Assembly: GCA_002320605.1 (NCBI GenBank)
Contig: DCKG01000006.1
Coordinates: forward strand, 1 to 43,285
Source: Bacteroidales bacterium UBA1680
GTDB lineage: Bacteria > Bacteroidota > Bacteroidia > Bacteroidales > UBA932
Reading direction: 5' to 3'
Length of the DNA: 43,285 bases
The position numbers were made by a program, and so were the translations under genes. Of the stretch, positions 25,105-32,951 are shown one piece after another. Position 1 is the first letter of the stretch; each line of letters starts with the position of its first letter. The notes under the pieces were generated by a model. It saw only the letters and a program-made list of their open reading frames with translations. It did not search any database and was not told the DNA's origin.

Positions 25105-26277
25105 ATGAGATTTTCACGTTTATTACTGACCTGTTTGTCTTTATGTGCATTATCAGCCTGTGGAGAAAAAAACGATGAACCCGTGACCCCTGACGTGCCG
25201 GAAGTTCAGAAAGACACTTTTGTTTTTGCAGTCGGCGAGGAACCCGTTCCGGGGCAGTCGTATTATTATGCAACCATCTGGCGCGATGGAAATGCAATGC
25301 ACCTTTCCGATGGAACATTCGATAGTTTTTGCAATGGGGCTGCTATAGACGGGCATGTGCTTTATGTCGTGTGCGACGAGGCTACGGGGGAGATTGTTGA
25401 TGACGGCTATTACGAGCCATATAAGAGGAATGTGGGTGTGATGTGGACCATTAATTTAAATAATTTCGATACAAAGTCCACCTCTAATGTTGCAAAGGTG
25501 ACCCTGAGCGACGGGAAAAATGAGACTTCGCCGCTGAAGGTTGCCGTAGCAGACTCGAAAGTCTATATCAGTGGCTTCGATTATCTTGCGAATGGGAATC
25601 GGCGTGCCATCGTATGGACGGATGGGGACTATCTTACTGACGGGTCCGTGGATGCGCTTGCTTACTGCATTGCGGCAGACGGCAGCGACTATTATGCTGG
25701 TGGGTACATTCAGTCTCCCGAAAATATGAAATGCGGAACAGCCGTGATCTGGAAGAATGGGGAAGTCATCAAGCTGACAGATGGCAGTACTTTGGCTAAG
25801 GTGACGGCTATTTGCGCTTACACTGATAAATACGGAGTTAAGCATCTCTTTGCCGCAGGAAGCGAGAAGAATATCGAGGGACGATGGAAGGGTGTGCTTT
25901 GGATAGATGGAAAGGCTCAGGATCTAACGGGAGAGGAAGGTACCAGCATAGCCGCTATGTCAGTAACGGAAGACGGTTACTACATTGTCGGGAACAAGAC
26001 TATCGATGCCACTGGCTCCATCGTGGCCTGCCTGTGGACAAAAGACGGATGCACCGTGCTTTCCAAGGACGACGGCTCCATGGTTGAAGGATTGGCTTTA
26101 ACGGTCGTAGGCAAAGATGTGTACGTGGTTGGAAGCGAAGCTAAGCTCGATAAGTCCACCTATGACTACGTATTCGTTCCTCACGTATGGAAGAATGGCG
26201 TAGAGCAGGACGTTAACCTGTCTGAAGGGACGACGATCTGGTCTATGACCTCTGCGATAGTGGAAAAACAGCAGTAA
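25105..26277 (+). CDS. Hypothetical beta-propeller-like lipoprotein
   Basis: A 390-residue lipoprotein with lipobox SAC at Cys19. The mature part contains about six repeats of some 45-55 residues, each with a strand ending in an aromatic plus DG turn: IWRDGNAMHLSDG, VWTDGDYLTDG, IWKNGEVIKLTDG, LWIDGKAQDLTG, LWTKDGCTVLS and VWKNGVEQDVNLS. Between them are strands such as VYISGF, YYAGGY and YYIVGN. This periodicity suggests a beta-propeller, probably used for binding at the cell surface. I cannot name the family or the ligand. It stands alone between the repeat island and a convergent kinase gene. Confidence 0.75.
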   Translation: MRFSRLLLTCLSLCALSACGEKNDEPVTPDVPEVQKDTFVFAVGEEPVPGQSYYYATIWRDGNAMHLSDGTFDSFCNGAAIDGHVLYVVCDEATGEIVDDGYYEPYKRNVGVMWTINLNNFDTKSTSNVAKVTLSDGKNETSPLKVAVADSKVYISGFDYLANGNRRAIVWTDGDYLTDGSVDALAYCIAADGSDYYAGGYIQSPENMKCGTAVIWKNGEVIKLTDGSTLAKVTAICAYTDKYGVKHLFAAGSEKNIEGRWKGVLWIDGKAQDLTGEEGTSIAAMSVTEDGYYIVGNKTIDATGSIVACLWTKDGCTVLSKDDGSMVEGLALTVVGKDVYVVGSEAKLDKSTYDYVFVPHVWKNGVEQDVNLSEGTTIWSMTSAIVEKQQ

Positions 26278-26305
26278 GTCGCGTCCGATTAATTAGTTTC
26301 TGGAA

Positions 26306-27445
26306 TCAGCCAAGAGAGGCGATCCAGTCCTTCATCTGCTGGGCTTTGGACATCGCCGACTCGAAGAGACGCATCTGATTGCGAGTGCGCACTAGGTTGT
26401 GCTCCGGATATTTGATCTTGTAATATGTGTCTCCGTTGATGTAGTCGGCGAAGAAGCGCACAGCCTGCATGAAAGGAAACAGGCATGCGGCGTACGGCAG
26501 ATTCTCTTTCTCTATAGGGGTCAGGAAAGGCTTCGTGCCCTTGATGTAGCCCCTTGAAAAGGCCTTGAATATATTCATGTCAAAATCCACCTTGTCCAAT
26601 TCCGGAGAGTCCTCAGCCACCGGATTTGCCGCAGTGCGAAGGAAATCGCCGAAATCAGAGAACACAAAGCTTGGCATGACTGTGTCCAAGTCGATGACGC
26701 ACAGTACATTGCCGTCCTCGTCGAACATCATGTTGTTAACTTTCGTGTCACAGTGGCATATTCTTTTAGGAAGCTTTCCCTCACGATGCAGCTGCTCAGC
26801 CTTGCACATCTCCTCTCCATATTTGTCGATTTCGGAAAGGATTTTGTGCAGCTCCTGGCTCTCAGAATGGTCATCCTCGTGTAGTCTTCCAGCCTTATCA
26901 TCCCTCGCGGCCTGCACCAGCTGGCGAAGCCTAAGCTCCATATTGTGGAAATCGGGAATAGTCTCCCCGAGCTTGTCAGGAATGTCGGCCAACATTGCCT
27001 CGAAGTTGCCGAATGCCTCCCCGGCCATCTCTGAGTAATGAGGATCGACAGTCTCGTACGTATAGGCATCTTGGATGAATACGGAAACTCTCCAGTATTT
27101 CTGGCCATCGAAGTAATATGTCTTCGGATTTTCGCTGATGAGCACATCCAATTTCTCTCCCTCGGACTTCAAAGGGATGAATCGCAAGACTCTGCGTTTG
27201 ATGTCTTTCTCGCCACATGCCTCGAGTTTCTTCCGGATGTGCCTCGTGACTGCCTCGATGTTGCTCTGGAGCAAATCTACGTCAGTGAATACCGCATTGT
27301 TTATCCTCTGAAGCACATAATCATCGCCATTACCCTTAGTGGTAACTTTATATGTGTCATTAATAAGACCATTTCCTAGAGGCTTGATATCTTTAATGTC
27401 GCCCTCTATGGCGAATTTTTTCACGATTTCAACGAGATTTTCCAT
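26306..27445 (-). CDS. Phosphotransferase-family sugar kinase (NahK-like N-acetylhexosamine 1-kinase candidate)
   Basis: A 379-residue cytoplasmic kinase of the aminoglycoside-phosphotransferase/choline-kinase fold. The N-lobe has LGNGLINDTYKV and YVLQRIN. The catalytic loop ICHCDTKVNNMMF gives Asp233 and Asn238, and the metal-binding segment is VIDLDTVMP (Asp252/Asp254). Overall pattern and length resemble NahK, which phosphorylates GlcNAc or GalNAc at C1, the usual annotation for such proteins in Bacteroidota. Other small-molecule substrates cannot be excluded. Divergent from the esterase fusion; convergent with the propeller lipoprotein. Confidence 0.8.
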   Translation of the reverse strand: MENLVEIVKKFAIEGDIKDIKPLGNGLINDTYKVTTKGNGDDYVLQRINNAVFTDVDLLQSNIEAVTRHIRKKLEACGEKDIKRRVLRFIPLKSEGEKLDVLISENPKTYYFDGQKYWRVSVFIQDAYTYETVDPHYSEMAGEAFGNFEAMLADIPDKLGETIPDFHNMELRLRQLVQAARDDKAGRLHEDDHSESQELHKILSEIDKYGEEMCKAEQLHREGKLPKRICHCDTKVNNMMFDEDGNVLCVIDLDTVMPSFVFSDFGDFLRTAANPVAEDSPELDKVDFDMNIFKAFSRGYIKGTKPFLTPIEKENLPYAACLFPFMQAVRFFADYINGDTYYKIKYPEHNLVRTRNQMRLFESAMSKAQQMKDWIASLG

Positions 27446-27466
27446 ATCTGGTTATATTTTAGCCAT

Positions 27467-27474
27467 CAAATTTA
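27467..27474 (-). promoter_or_regulatory. -7 box for the NahK-like kinase gene
   Basis: CAAATTTA reads TAAATTTG on the minus strand, an exact TAnnTTTG box, about 22 bases from the kinase ATG at 27445. The -33 partner would be 27495-27498 (TTCG), which is weak. Confidence 0.35.
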
Positions 27475-27486
27475 CTGATTTTTCTT

Positions 27487-27494
27487 TAAGTTTG
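27487..27494 (+). promoter_or_regulatory. -7 box that helps to set the start of the YqiA-like fusion gene
   Basis: TAAGTTTG is an exact TAnnTTTG box. It ends only seven bases before the first ATG of the frame (27502), so transcription would start at about that ATG. This argues for the second Met at 27535 as the usual start, or else a nearly leaderless message. No convincing -33 box was seen. Confidence 0.4.
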
Positions 27495-27534
27495 CGAATA
27501 TATGGAATTATATGAATATGCCAGGCCGGCTCTG

Positions 27535-28566
27535 ATGGCAGGCAAGAAGATACTTTATTTGCACGGCTTCGCCTCAAGCGGTGCGACGGGAAGCGTCGGC
27601 ACCCTGCGGCTGCTTATGCCGGAATGCCAAGTGATTGCGCCAGATCTGCCCGTGGAACCCTCCGAGGTTATGAATATGCTGACGGCATTAGTCGCCTCGG
27701 AGAAGCCTAACCTCGTCATCGGGACGTCGATGGGAGGGATGTATGCTGAAATGCTTTATGGAATAGACAGGATTCTGGTGAACCCTGCATTCCAGCTTGC
27801 GGATACAATTCTTAAGCATAACGGCTTGGGTCGCCAGGATTTTCACAATCCGCGCGCCGACGGACAGATGTCGTTCCTGATAACGAAAGGTATGATAGAA
27901 AGTTTCCGGGAGGTCTCCTCGCATTGTTTCGAAAAGGCTCCAGAAGACTCCGCCAGGGTATATGGGCTTTTCGGCATTCACGACGACTTGGTGCATACGT
28001 TCGATCTTTTCTCTCAGCACTATCCTCAGGCCATTCGCTTCGATGGCGAGCATCACTTGAACGATGATGCCATTCTCCACTCGCTCCTGCCTGTCGTCCA
28101 GTGGATTGACGATCGTCAAAGGGGAGTCTCCCGCAGGGTCATTGTAATTGCCCTAGGCGACAAGATAGTGAATCATTCCAGCGGCTTCCGAAAAGCAGTG
28201 GAGATTTTATCACAGTCCTACGACATTCATATTCAGGCATCTGTGCCTTACAACCATCCGTCTGGGATTTCCGATGCTGCCAATAGGGATGACAGGGAGT
28301 CATGGGGAAGCATGGGCTGTGCAGATATTTTTTCTTGGTGCGAACGCGAGCTGGGCGTGCCAGTATGGAACAGGGTCACCATAACGAACCATAAAGAATT
28401 ACTCCTCGCGGATTACCTGATTGACGGCGAGCCTGGCGTGAATGGCGGTTGTCCGACCGATGACAGTCCGGCAGGCTTCATGGGCACTCTCATCGAATAC
28501 GGCTCCGATGCCTTCAAGTCTTGGGAAGACATCATTGCCTATTTCTCCCGCCTAGGCGGGCAGTAA
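27535..28566 (+). CDS. YqiA-like esterase fused to a HAD/5'-nucleotidase-like C-terminal domain
   Basis: A 343-residue protein. Residues 1-195 form a YqiA-type alpha/beta hydrolase: LYLHGFASSG at the start, nucleophile Ser65 in GTSMGG and a base His in GEHHLND. Residues about 200-343 form a second domain with VIVIALGDK, TITNHKELLLADYLIDGEP, GGCP and IEYGSDAFKSWEDII. The last two segments resemble the C-terminal half of deoxyribonucleotidases (NT5C-like HAD phosphatases), where a Lys and a DxLIDD segment complete the active site, but no DxD nucleophile motif is visible, so phosphatase activity is doubtful. I have not seen how widespread this fusion is. The start is chosen from the -7 box position; 27502 is the alternative. 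Confidence 0.75.
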   Translation: MAGKKILYLHGFASSGATGSVGTLRLLMPECQVIAPDLPVEPSEVMNMLTALVASEKPNLVIGTSMGGMYAEMLYGIDRILVNPAFQLADTILKHNGLGRQDFHNPRADGQMSFLITKGMIESFREVSSHCFEKAPEDSARVYGLFGIHDDLVHTFDLFSQHYPQAIRFDGEHHLNDDAILHSLLPVVQWIDDRQRGVSRRVIVIALGDKIVNHSSGFRKAVEILSQSYDIHIQASVPYNHPSGISDAANRDDRESWGSMGCADIFSWCERELGVPVWNRVTITNHKELLLADYLIDGEPGVNGGCPTDDSPAGFMGTLIEYGSDAFKSWEDIIAYFSRLGGQ

Positions 28567-28592
28567 TGTGCTATCGGATGCTATTTACGAGG

Positions 28593-30755
28593 TCAGTCGC
28601 TCAGCCGTTTGACCGTCTTGGTTATTTCTTTCCTTAGTCTTTCTGTGCAGTTTGACGTTCCAAGATAATCACTTAGCTCGTCTTTGATGGCTGCTCTAGC
28701 GGATGAGCGGTTGTACCAGCCGAGGGTTTCAGCTGCTGCTACCCTGAGTTCTTCAGGCTCATCATTACCCTTTACTATGTCCAGCAGGGGCCGGGCTGCC
28801 TTGATATACCTATTGTTCCTGAATGTCCTTATCGCAGACATGCGTTTCTTGGAAGATGCTGACTCATCGGACAAGGTTTCAACATTGCTGTCGAAATATT
28901 CATAGCCACTGATGATATGCATTGCATCTTCCGCCTGCATCTGAACCCTTGTCAGCTCGGGGTGGGATGCCTTCAGGGTTTCAAGGGATGAGAAGATTTC
29001 ATCTCCGCTGCCATATTCGGCACTGAAAAGGCATGCATCCCTGACCACAAGCTCGAAAGGGTCTTTCAACGCCGTCAGAATAGCATCGCTGGAATTAGCA
29101 TCGGCAAGGGAGCGCAGTACGTCAAATGCGGTAACCCTTACCGGCCAGGATTGGTCATTCTTGAGCATGTCCAGAGCCTCGTCCGAAATAGAAGCAGCGT
29201 TTTTGCTGCCTTCCAAGGCTGAATATCCCAGATGCGCTATTCCCAGGCCTCTTTCAATGTAGGATGTAACTTCTTCTTTCTTCTTGCCTTCCTTCAGGTA
29301 GTTCCGCCAAGTCTTCTCATTCAGGGCATTCGCCGTAAGGTCGAATGACAGCCTGTCCCTCAGCTGTTCTTCGGACTTGTCGTGCGGAGTGAACCTGTAG
29401 GTAGGGTCTCCGATAAGATGGGCCTCCAGGTAAGGGACTTCCTTGTGCCACTGCCCGATGCGGAGGCCGATTGACAGCATGCCCATCATCTTGTCTTCAA
29501 GCTTGTCCTGAAGCACATTCACCGTGTTCCCCTGTGCCACCACGCAATCGCCGTCTCCAAATACGTGGACTCCTGCCACATAGCCGTCGGGATTATGGAA
29601 TGACCCATTGTAGCATGCGTTGAATATCACGAACTTGGGATTGCTTTTTACGTTTATGATTTCTTCCTGTAAGATGTTCACGTTCCGCTCCTTTACGGAG
29701 TCGGTTGCAGCAATCTCTGCCAGGGACGAGTCCGACAAGACGTTTCTGTTCAGATGAAAGATGGAGTCCAGGGCTTCGTGCAAGAATGCCTCTTCATCTT
29801 CCGTGCCTTTCACCCGCTCGTATTCTCTAGTAAGTACCTGCTTGATCATGAAAAGGTTAGCATCGGCATCTGTTGAGTAGTTCTCCCAATTGATATATTG
29901 AGTCTCGGGAGCCCCATGTTCGGAGAACTGGAATATGTCGGTTCCTTTTCTCTGAAGTTCGGAAAAGAGCATCCATTTCATCTGCGGATCCTGATAGTGA
30001 GTCATGAAAGTGTTGCCAGAAGAATGCTTGAAAGCATATGGGAAGAATTCCTTGTATTCCACAGCTTTCTGCCTCCAGATGTTCAGGTCGTCGGAATTGT
30101 AGCTGTCTCCGAAGAAGAAAGATATCTTGTCGAGATATTCGGAAGACTTGTGCGCCTCCACCACTTTCCTGAGATATTTCTTCATTAATGAATATTTCAT
30201 ATTGGCATCCTGCCCTTTTAGCATGATGGCTGGAACCCTCATCCTTGCAGAATAGATGTCTGGCCTTAGATGCTGAGCCCCTTCTTCGGAGAGTCTGTAG
30301 AAGAACCGTCCGGCGCAGGTGGTGTCTTTCCCTATGAAATCGAACTTGAGGTCGAAATCATCGTAGAATCGATCCGAAGCCACGCTTGATTCTTGAGGAG
30401 GGAAGGTGGATTCGTTCATCTTGAATGCTGTCGTAAGGTGCTGGCCTTCGCGAACCATGACTATCGGGACATCTCCGACAAGAACTATCCCCTCCAGAGG
30501 ACATTTCCTGTCGGATGCAAGATCTAATATGGCGGCTTTCACTTCGTCAGGATTCTTCCAGTCCCTGGCTACGATTTTTGCCTGAAGGCCCTCGGAGATA
30601 AGTATGTCGCGATATGCTTCCAGTTCTTTCGTGCATTCCTGAAAAGTTTTATTGTCAGCAATGATTCCGAAAGAAGTCTTGCGCGGTCCGGCGAATGATG
30701 CGATGCAGACCGTCATGGCAAGGAAAAAGAGTATTGTGTTTGCTATAGTTCTCAT
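28593..30755 (-). CDS. Gingipain-like (C25-like) cysteine peptidase with C-terminal HEAT-like repeats, paralogue A
   Basis: A 720-residue secreted protein with signal peptide 1-22. The caspase/gingipain-type domain spans about 25-450: VLVGDVPIVMVR (92-102), SDRFYDDFDLKF (128-138), the His-Gly of FSEHGAPE (His280) and the Cys of FNACYNGSF (Cys381), which together match the catalytic His/Cys dyad of family C25. It then reads GDPTYRF and passes into helical repeats (about 500-720; GSKNAASISDEALDMLKN, LRVAAAETLGWYN) of HEAT type, suited to binding proteins. No type IX sorting domain is visible. It starts two bases after paralogue B and is the last gene of the five-gene operon. Peptidase activity is inferred from motifs only. 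Confidence 0.8.
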   Translation of the reverse strand: MRTIANTILFFLAMTVCIASFAGPRKTSFGIIADNKTFQECTKELEAYRDILISEGLQAKIVARDWKNPDEVKAAILDLASDRKCPLEGIVLVGDVPIVMVREGQHLTTAFKMNESTFPPQESSVASDRFYDDFDLKFDFIGKDTTCAGRFFYRLSEEGAQHLRPDIYSARMRVPAIMLKGQDANMKYSLMKKYLRKVVEAHKSSEYLDKISFFFGDSYNSDDLNIWRQKAVEYKEFFPYAFKHSSGNTFMTHYQDPQMKWMLFSELQRKGTDIFQFSEHGAPETQYINWENYSTDADANLFMIKQVLTREYERVKGTEDEEAFLHEALDSIFHLNRNVLSDSSLAEIAATDSVKERNVNILQEEIINVKSNPKFVIFNACYNGSFHNPDGYVAGVHVFGDGDCVVAQGNTVNVLQDKLEDKMMGMLSIGLRIGQWHKEVPYLEAHLIGDPTYRFTPHDKSEEQLRDRLSFDLTANALNEKTWRNYLKEGKKKEEVTSYIERGLGIAHLGYSALEGSKNAASISDEALDMLKNDQSWPVRVTAFDVLRSLADANSSDAILTALKDPFELVVRDACLFSAEYGSGDEIFSSLETLKASHPELTRVQMQAEDAMHIISGYEYFDSNVETLSDESASSKKRMSAIRTFRNNRYIKAARPLLDIVKGNDEPEELRVAAAETLGWYNRSSARAAIKDELSDYLGTSNCTERLRKEITKTVKRLSD

Positions 30756-30757
30756 AT

Positions 30758-32947
30758 TCAGTCTTTTCTGTATTCATTCAACCTTGCAATAGATTTCCTT
30801 ATCTCCCAATCTATGGCCCCAGGGTATTTCCCGACCATTTCTTCCAGTCCCGAGACGATTCCAGAGCGGTTCCATGCATGTATGTACCATCCCAGAATTT
30901 CTGCGCTGCTGATACGCACGTCGTCAGGCAGGCTTTCGTCCGATACAAGCTGGAGAAGGTTGCCTGCATATTCAGGATATGGATAATTCTTCATCATCTC
31001 AATCAGCCTGGCTCTTCTCTTTCCATTCTTATCGAACAGACCGCTAATGATATATTTCTTCATTCCGATAGATTTCAGCACTTTATCTCTTCCGTACCAT
31101 GAGTTGTCGCTGAGTTTCCCTTCCTTCCCTGGTGTCGTGAATATGAAATCTTCCCCAGAACGGACCTTGTCGAATTCTTCAAGGAACAGGCTGTCTCTGA
31201 AGAAAGGAGCGTTGTTCTCTATGTTGAAGGCTATCCTCTTTGCGTTAGCGTCCGCGAAATACTGTCTGGCGAGGAGTTCGGCATCCGAATCTTCGCCCCT
31301 CATGCCTAGGAATGTGACTACTTTTCTCCTTATGTATTCGTAAGGGTCGTCAAGCGCCACTCTCATTGCCTGAGGCAGCTCTGGCGTGTCGTAATACTGG
31401 AGGAGCTTCAGGCATTGAAGCCTCAGCATGTATGAATCACTGCTTTCGTATGTGTCCAGCAGCAGTTTCGGCATCCCCTCAGCATTCAGCATGCTGCATT
31501 TTTGTAGAGCCATCCCGCATATATCCAACGGGTGTTTTTCATTTGTATATTCCTTCCAGTAGCCAGGATCGTCGTTGGATAGGTCCGGGCGATGGAAATC
31601 GGAATGGAAATGGAATGTTGGATCTCCCATGACATGTGATTCCAGAATCGCGCTCATCTGATGCCATTCGCCAATCGTGTATCCCAGCGTCATCATTCCA
31701 AGAAGATAGCTGGAATGCTTGTCCTGGAGCACGTTCACGGAATTTCCGATTGCGGCGATGCTGTTGCCTTTGCTGAATATGTAACGGTTGGCGATGCAGT
31801 CGGATTCCCTGAAGTCGGCATTGTAACAGGCGTCGAAGATGGAAACCCTTACTGCAGGATTAGCGGCCCTGACATCGCTGAGGACTATGCCAAGTTTCAG
31901 GTCCGTCAGTGAATCGGCGCGGACTACATCCGGGTCGAAAGCATCGACCACCCATGTGGAATCTATCTCAGGATATTTTTTGAGCATGTACGCCTTTGCT
32001 TCCTCCTCGCTCTCTCCGTATCTGACATGGTTCCTTGCGACTGCTCTGATCGACAATCTTGCGGAATTATAGGCCTCTTCATCGTCATTGGCTATCGGGG
32101 CGCTCTGAATCCATTGACGGTCTGGCGTCCCATGGTGGTGGAACAGAAACAGGTCCAGAGAAGGGTCTGCGGCAGTTCTCAAAAGAGTGTCCTTGATGTA
32201 GGGATATTGATGGAATTGGAAGAACTTTGCGCCGTCGATGCTTTTGAAGGCATCTGGAATCTGCTCGCGAAGCGTTATTCCTTCATCTTTCCATGCGATC
32301 ATGCAGTCTGAGAAAGAGCCGGCTCCTGTGTATGAAGCTACCCTGTCAAGGATGTTATCCCTATCTTCTGACTTGAGCCTTACCACCTTCCTGAGATATT
32401 CAGAGAGCTCCTGATACTTGTCGCCATAGTCTGCGGAAGGTTTTATCCTGCCACTGAATATGTCGCATTGGATTCTCTGCCGGCCTTCCGGAGACAAATC
32501 ATAATAGAAAAACCGGGTCTCTACGGAATCCCGTTTCACGAAATCGAATTTCAGGTCGAAATCATCATAAAATCTGTCGGAAGGCACGGAGGTGTCTCTC
32601 CATGGAAAAGATTTGCTGTTTTCATCCATCTTGAAAGCGGAAGTGAGGAACTGCGCTTTCCTGATCATGGGGATTGGAATATCTCCGATGAAAACCACGC
32701 CGGCAAGATTCTTTTGGGCGTACCATTTCCGAATCGAGTCTCGCACCGCCTCTGGCGTAGCCCATGCGTCATGAGCTACGAATGAAGCAAAACCGTCGGC
32801 TTGCACAGACTTGGCATACGCCAGGATTTCTTCTGAACATTTGCCCCAGCTCTCGTCATCGACAATTATCGCAAATCCGTTTCTGCTGTCAGCGAATGCA
32901 TTGAAGAACAATAAGGAAAGTATTAATATGAAAGTCAGTCGTCTCAT
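30758..32947 (-). CDS. Gingipain-like (C25-like) cysteine peptidase with C-terminal HEAT-like repeats, paralogue B
   Basis: A 729-residue secreted protein with signal peptide 1-19, clearly a duplicate of the gene downstream. Shared landmarks are FIGDIPIPMIR (86-96), LTSAFKMDE, SDRFYDDFDLKFDF (123-136), HHHGTPDRQ (His272) and FDACYNADF (Cys374), the presumed catalytic pair. The region GNSVNVLQDKHSSYLLG is also conserved between the two. The C-terminal part (about 490-729) again forms HEAT-like helices (LRLQCLKLLQYYD, YIRRKVVTFLGMRG). The pair could work as a heterodimer. It starts four bases after the barrel gene ends, so the five genes are one transcript. Confidence 0.8.
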   Translation of the reverse strand: MRRLTFILILSLLFFNAFADSRNGFAIIVDDESWGKCSEEILAYAKSVQADGFASFVAHDAWATPEAVRDSIRKWYAQKNLAGVVFIGDIPIPMIRKAQFLTSAFKMDENSKSFPWRDTSVPSDRFYDDFDLKFDFVKRDSVETRFFYYDLSPEGRQRIQCDIFSGRIKPSADYGDKYQELSEYLRKVVRLKSEDRDNILDRVASYTGAGSFSDCMIAWKDEGITLREQIPDAFKSIDGAKFFQFHQYPYIKDTLLRTAADPSLDLFLFHHHGTPDRQWIQSAPIANDDEEAYNSARLSIRAVARNHVRYGESEEEAKAYMLKKYPEIDSTWVVDAFDPDVVRADSLTDLKLGIVLSDVRAANPAVRVSIFDACYNADFRESDCIANRYIFSKGNSIAAIGNSVNVLQDKHSSYLLGMMTLGYTIGEWHQMSAILESHVMGDPTFHFHSDFHRPDLSNDDPGYWKEYTNEKHPLDICGMALQKCSMLNAEGMPKLLLDTYESSDSYMLRLQCLKLLQYYDTPELPQAMRVALDDPYEYIRRKVVTFLGMRGEDSDAELLARQYFADANAKRIAFNIENNAPFFRDSLFLEEFDKVRSGEDFIFTTPGKEGKLSDNSWYGRDKVLKSIGMKKYIISGLFDKNGKRRARLIEMMKNYPYPEYAGNLLQLVSDESLPDDVRISSAEILGWYIHAWNRSGIVSGLEEMVGKYPGAIDWEIRKSIARLNEYRKD

Positions 32948-32951
32948 GTCG

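Noticed and set aside
28593..32947. Type IX secretion C-terminal sorting domains on the C25-like proteins
   Set aside because: Both proteins end in HEAT-like helices; no Ig-like C-terminal sorting domain can be seen.
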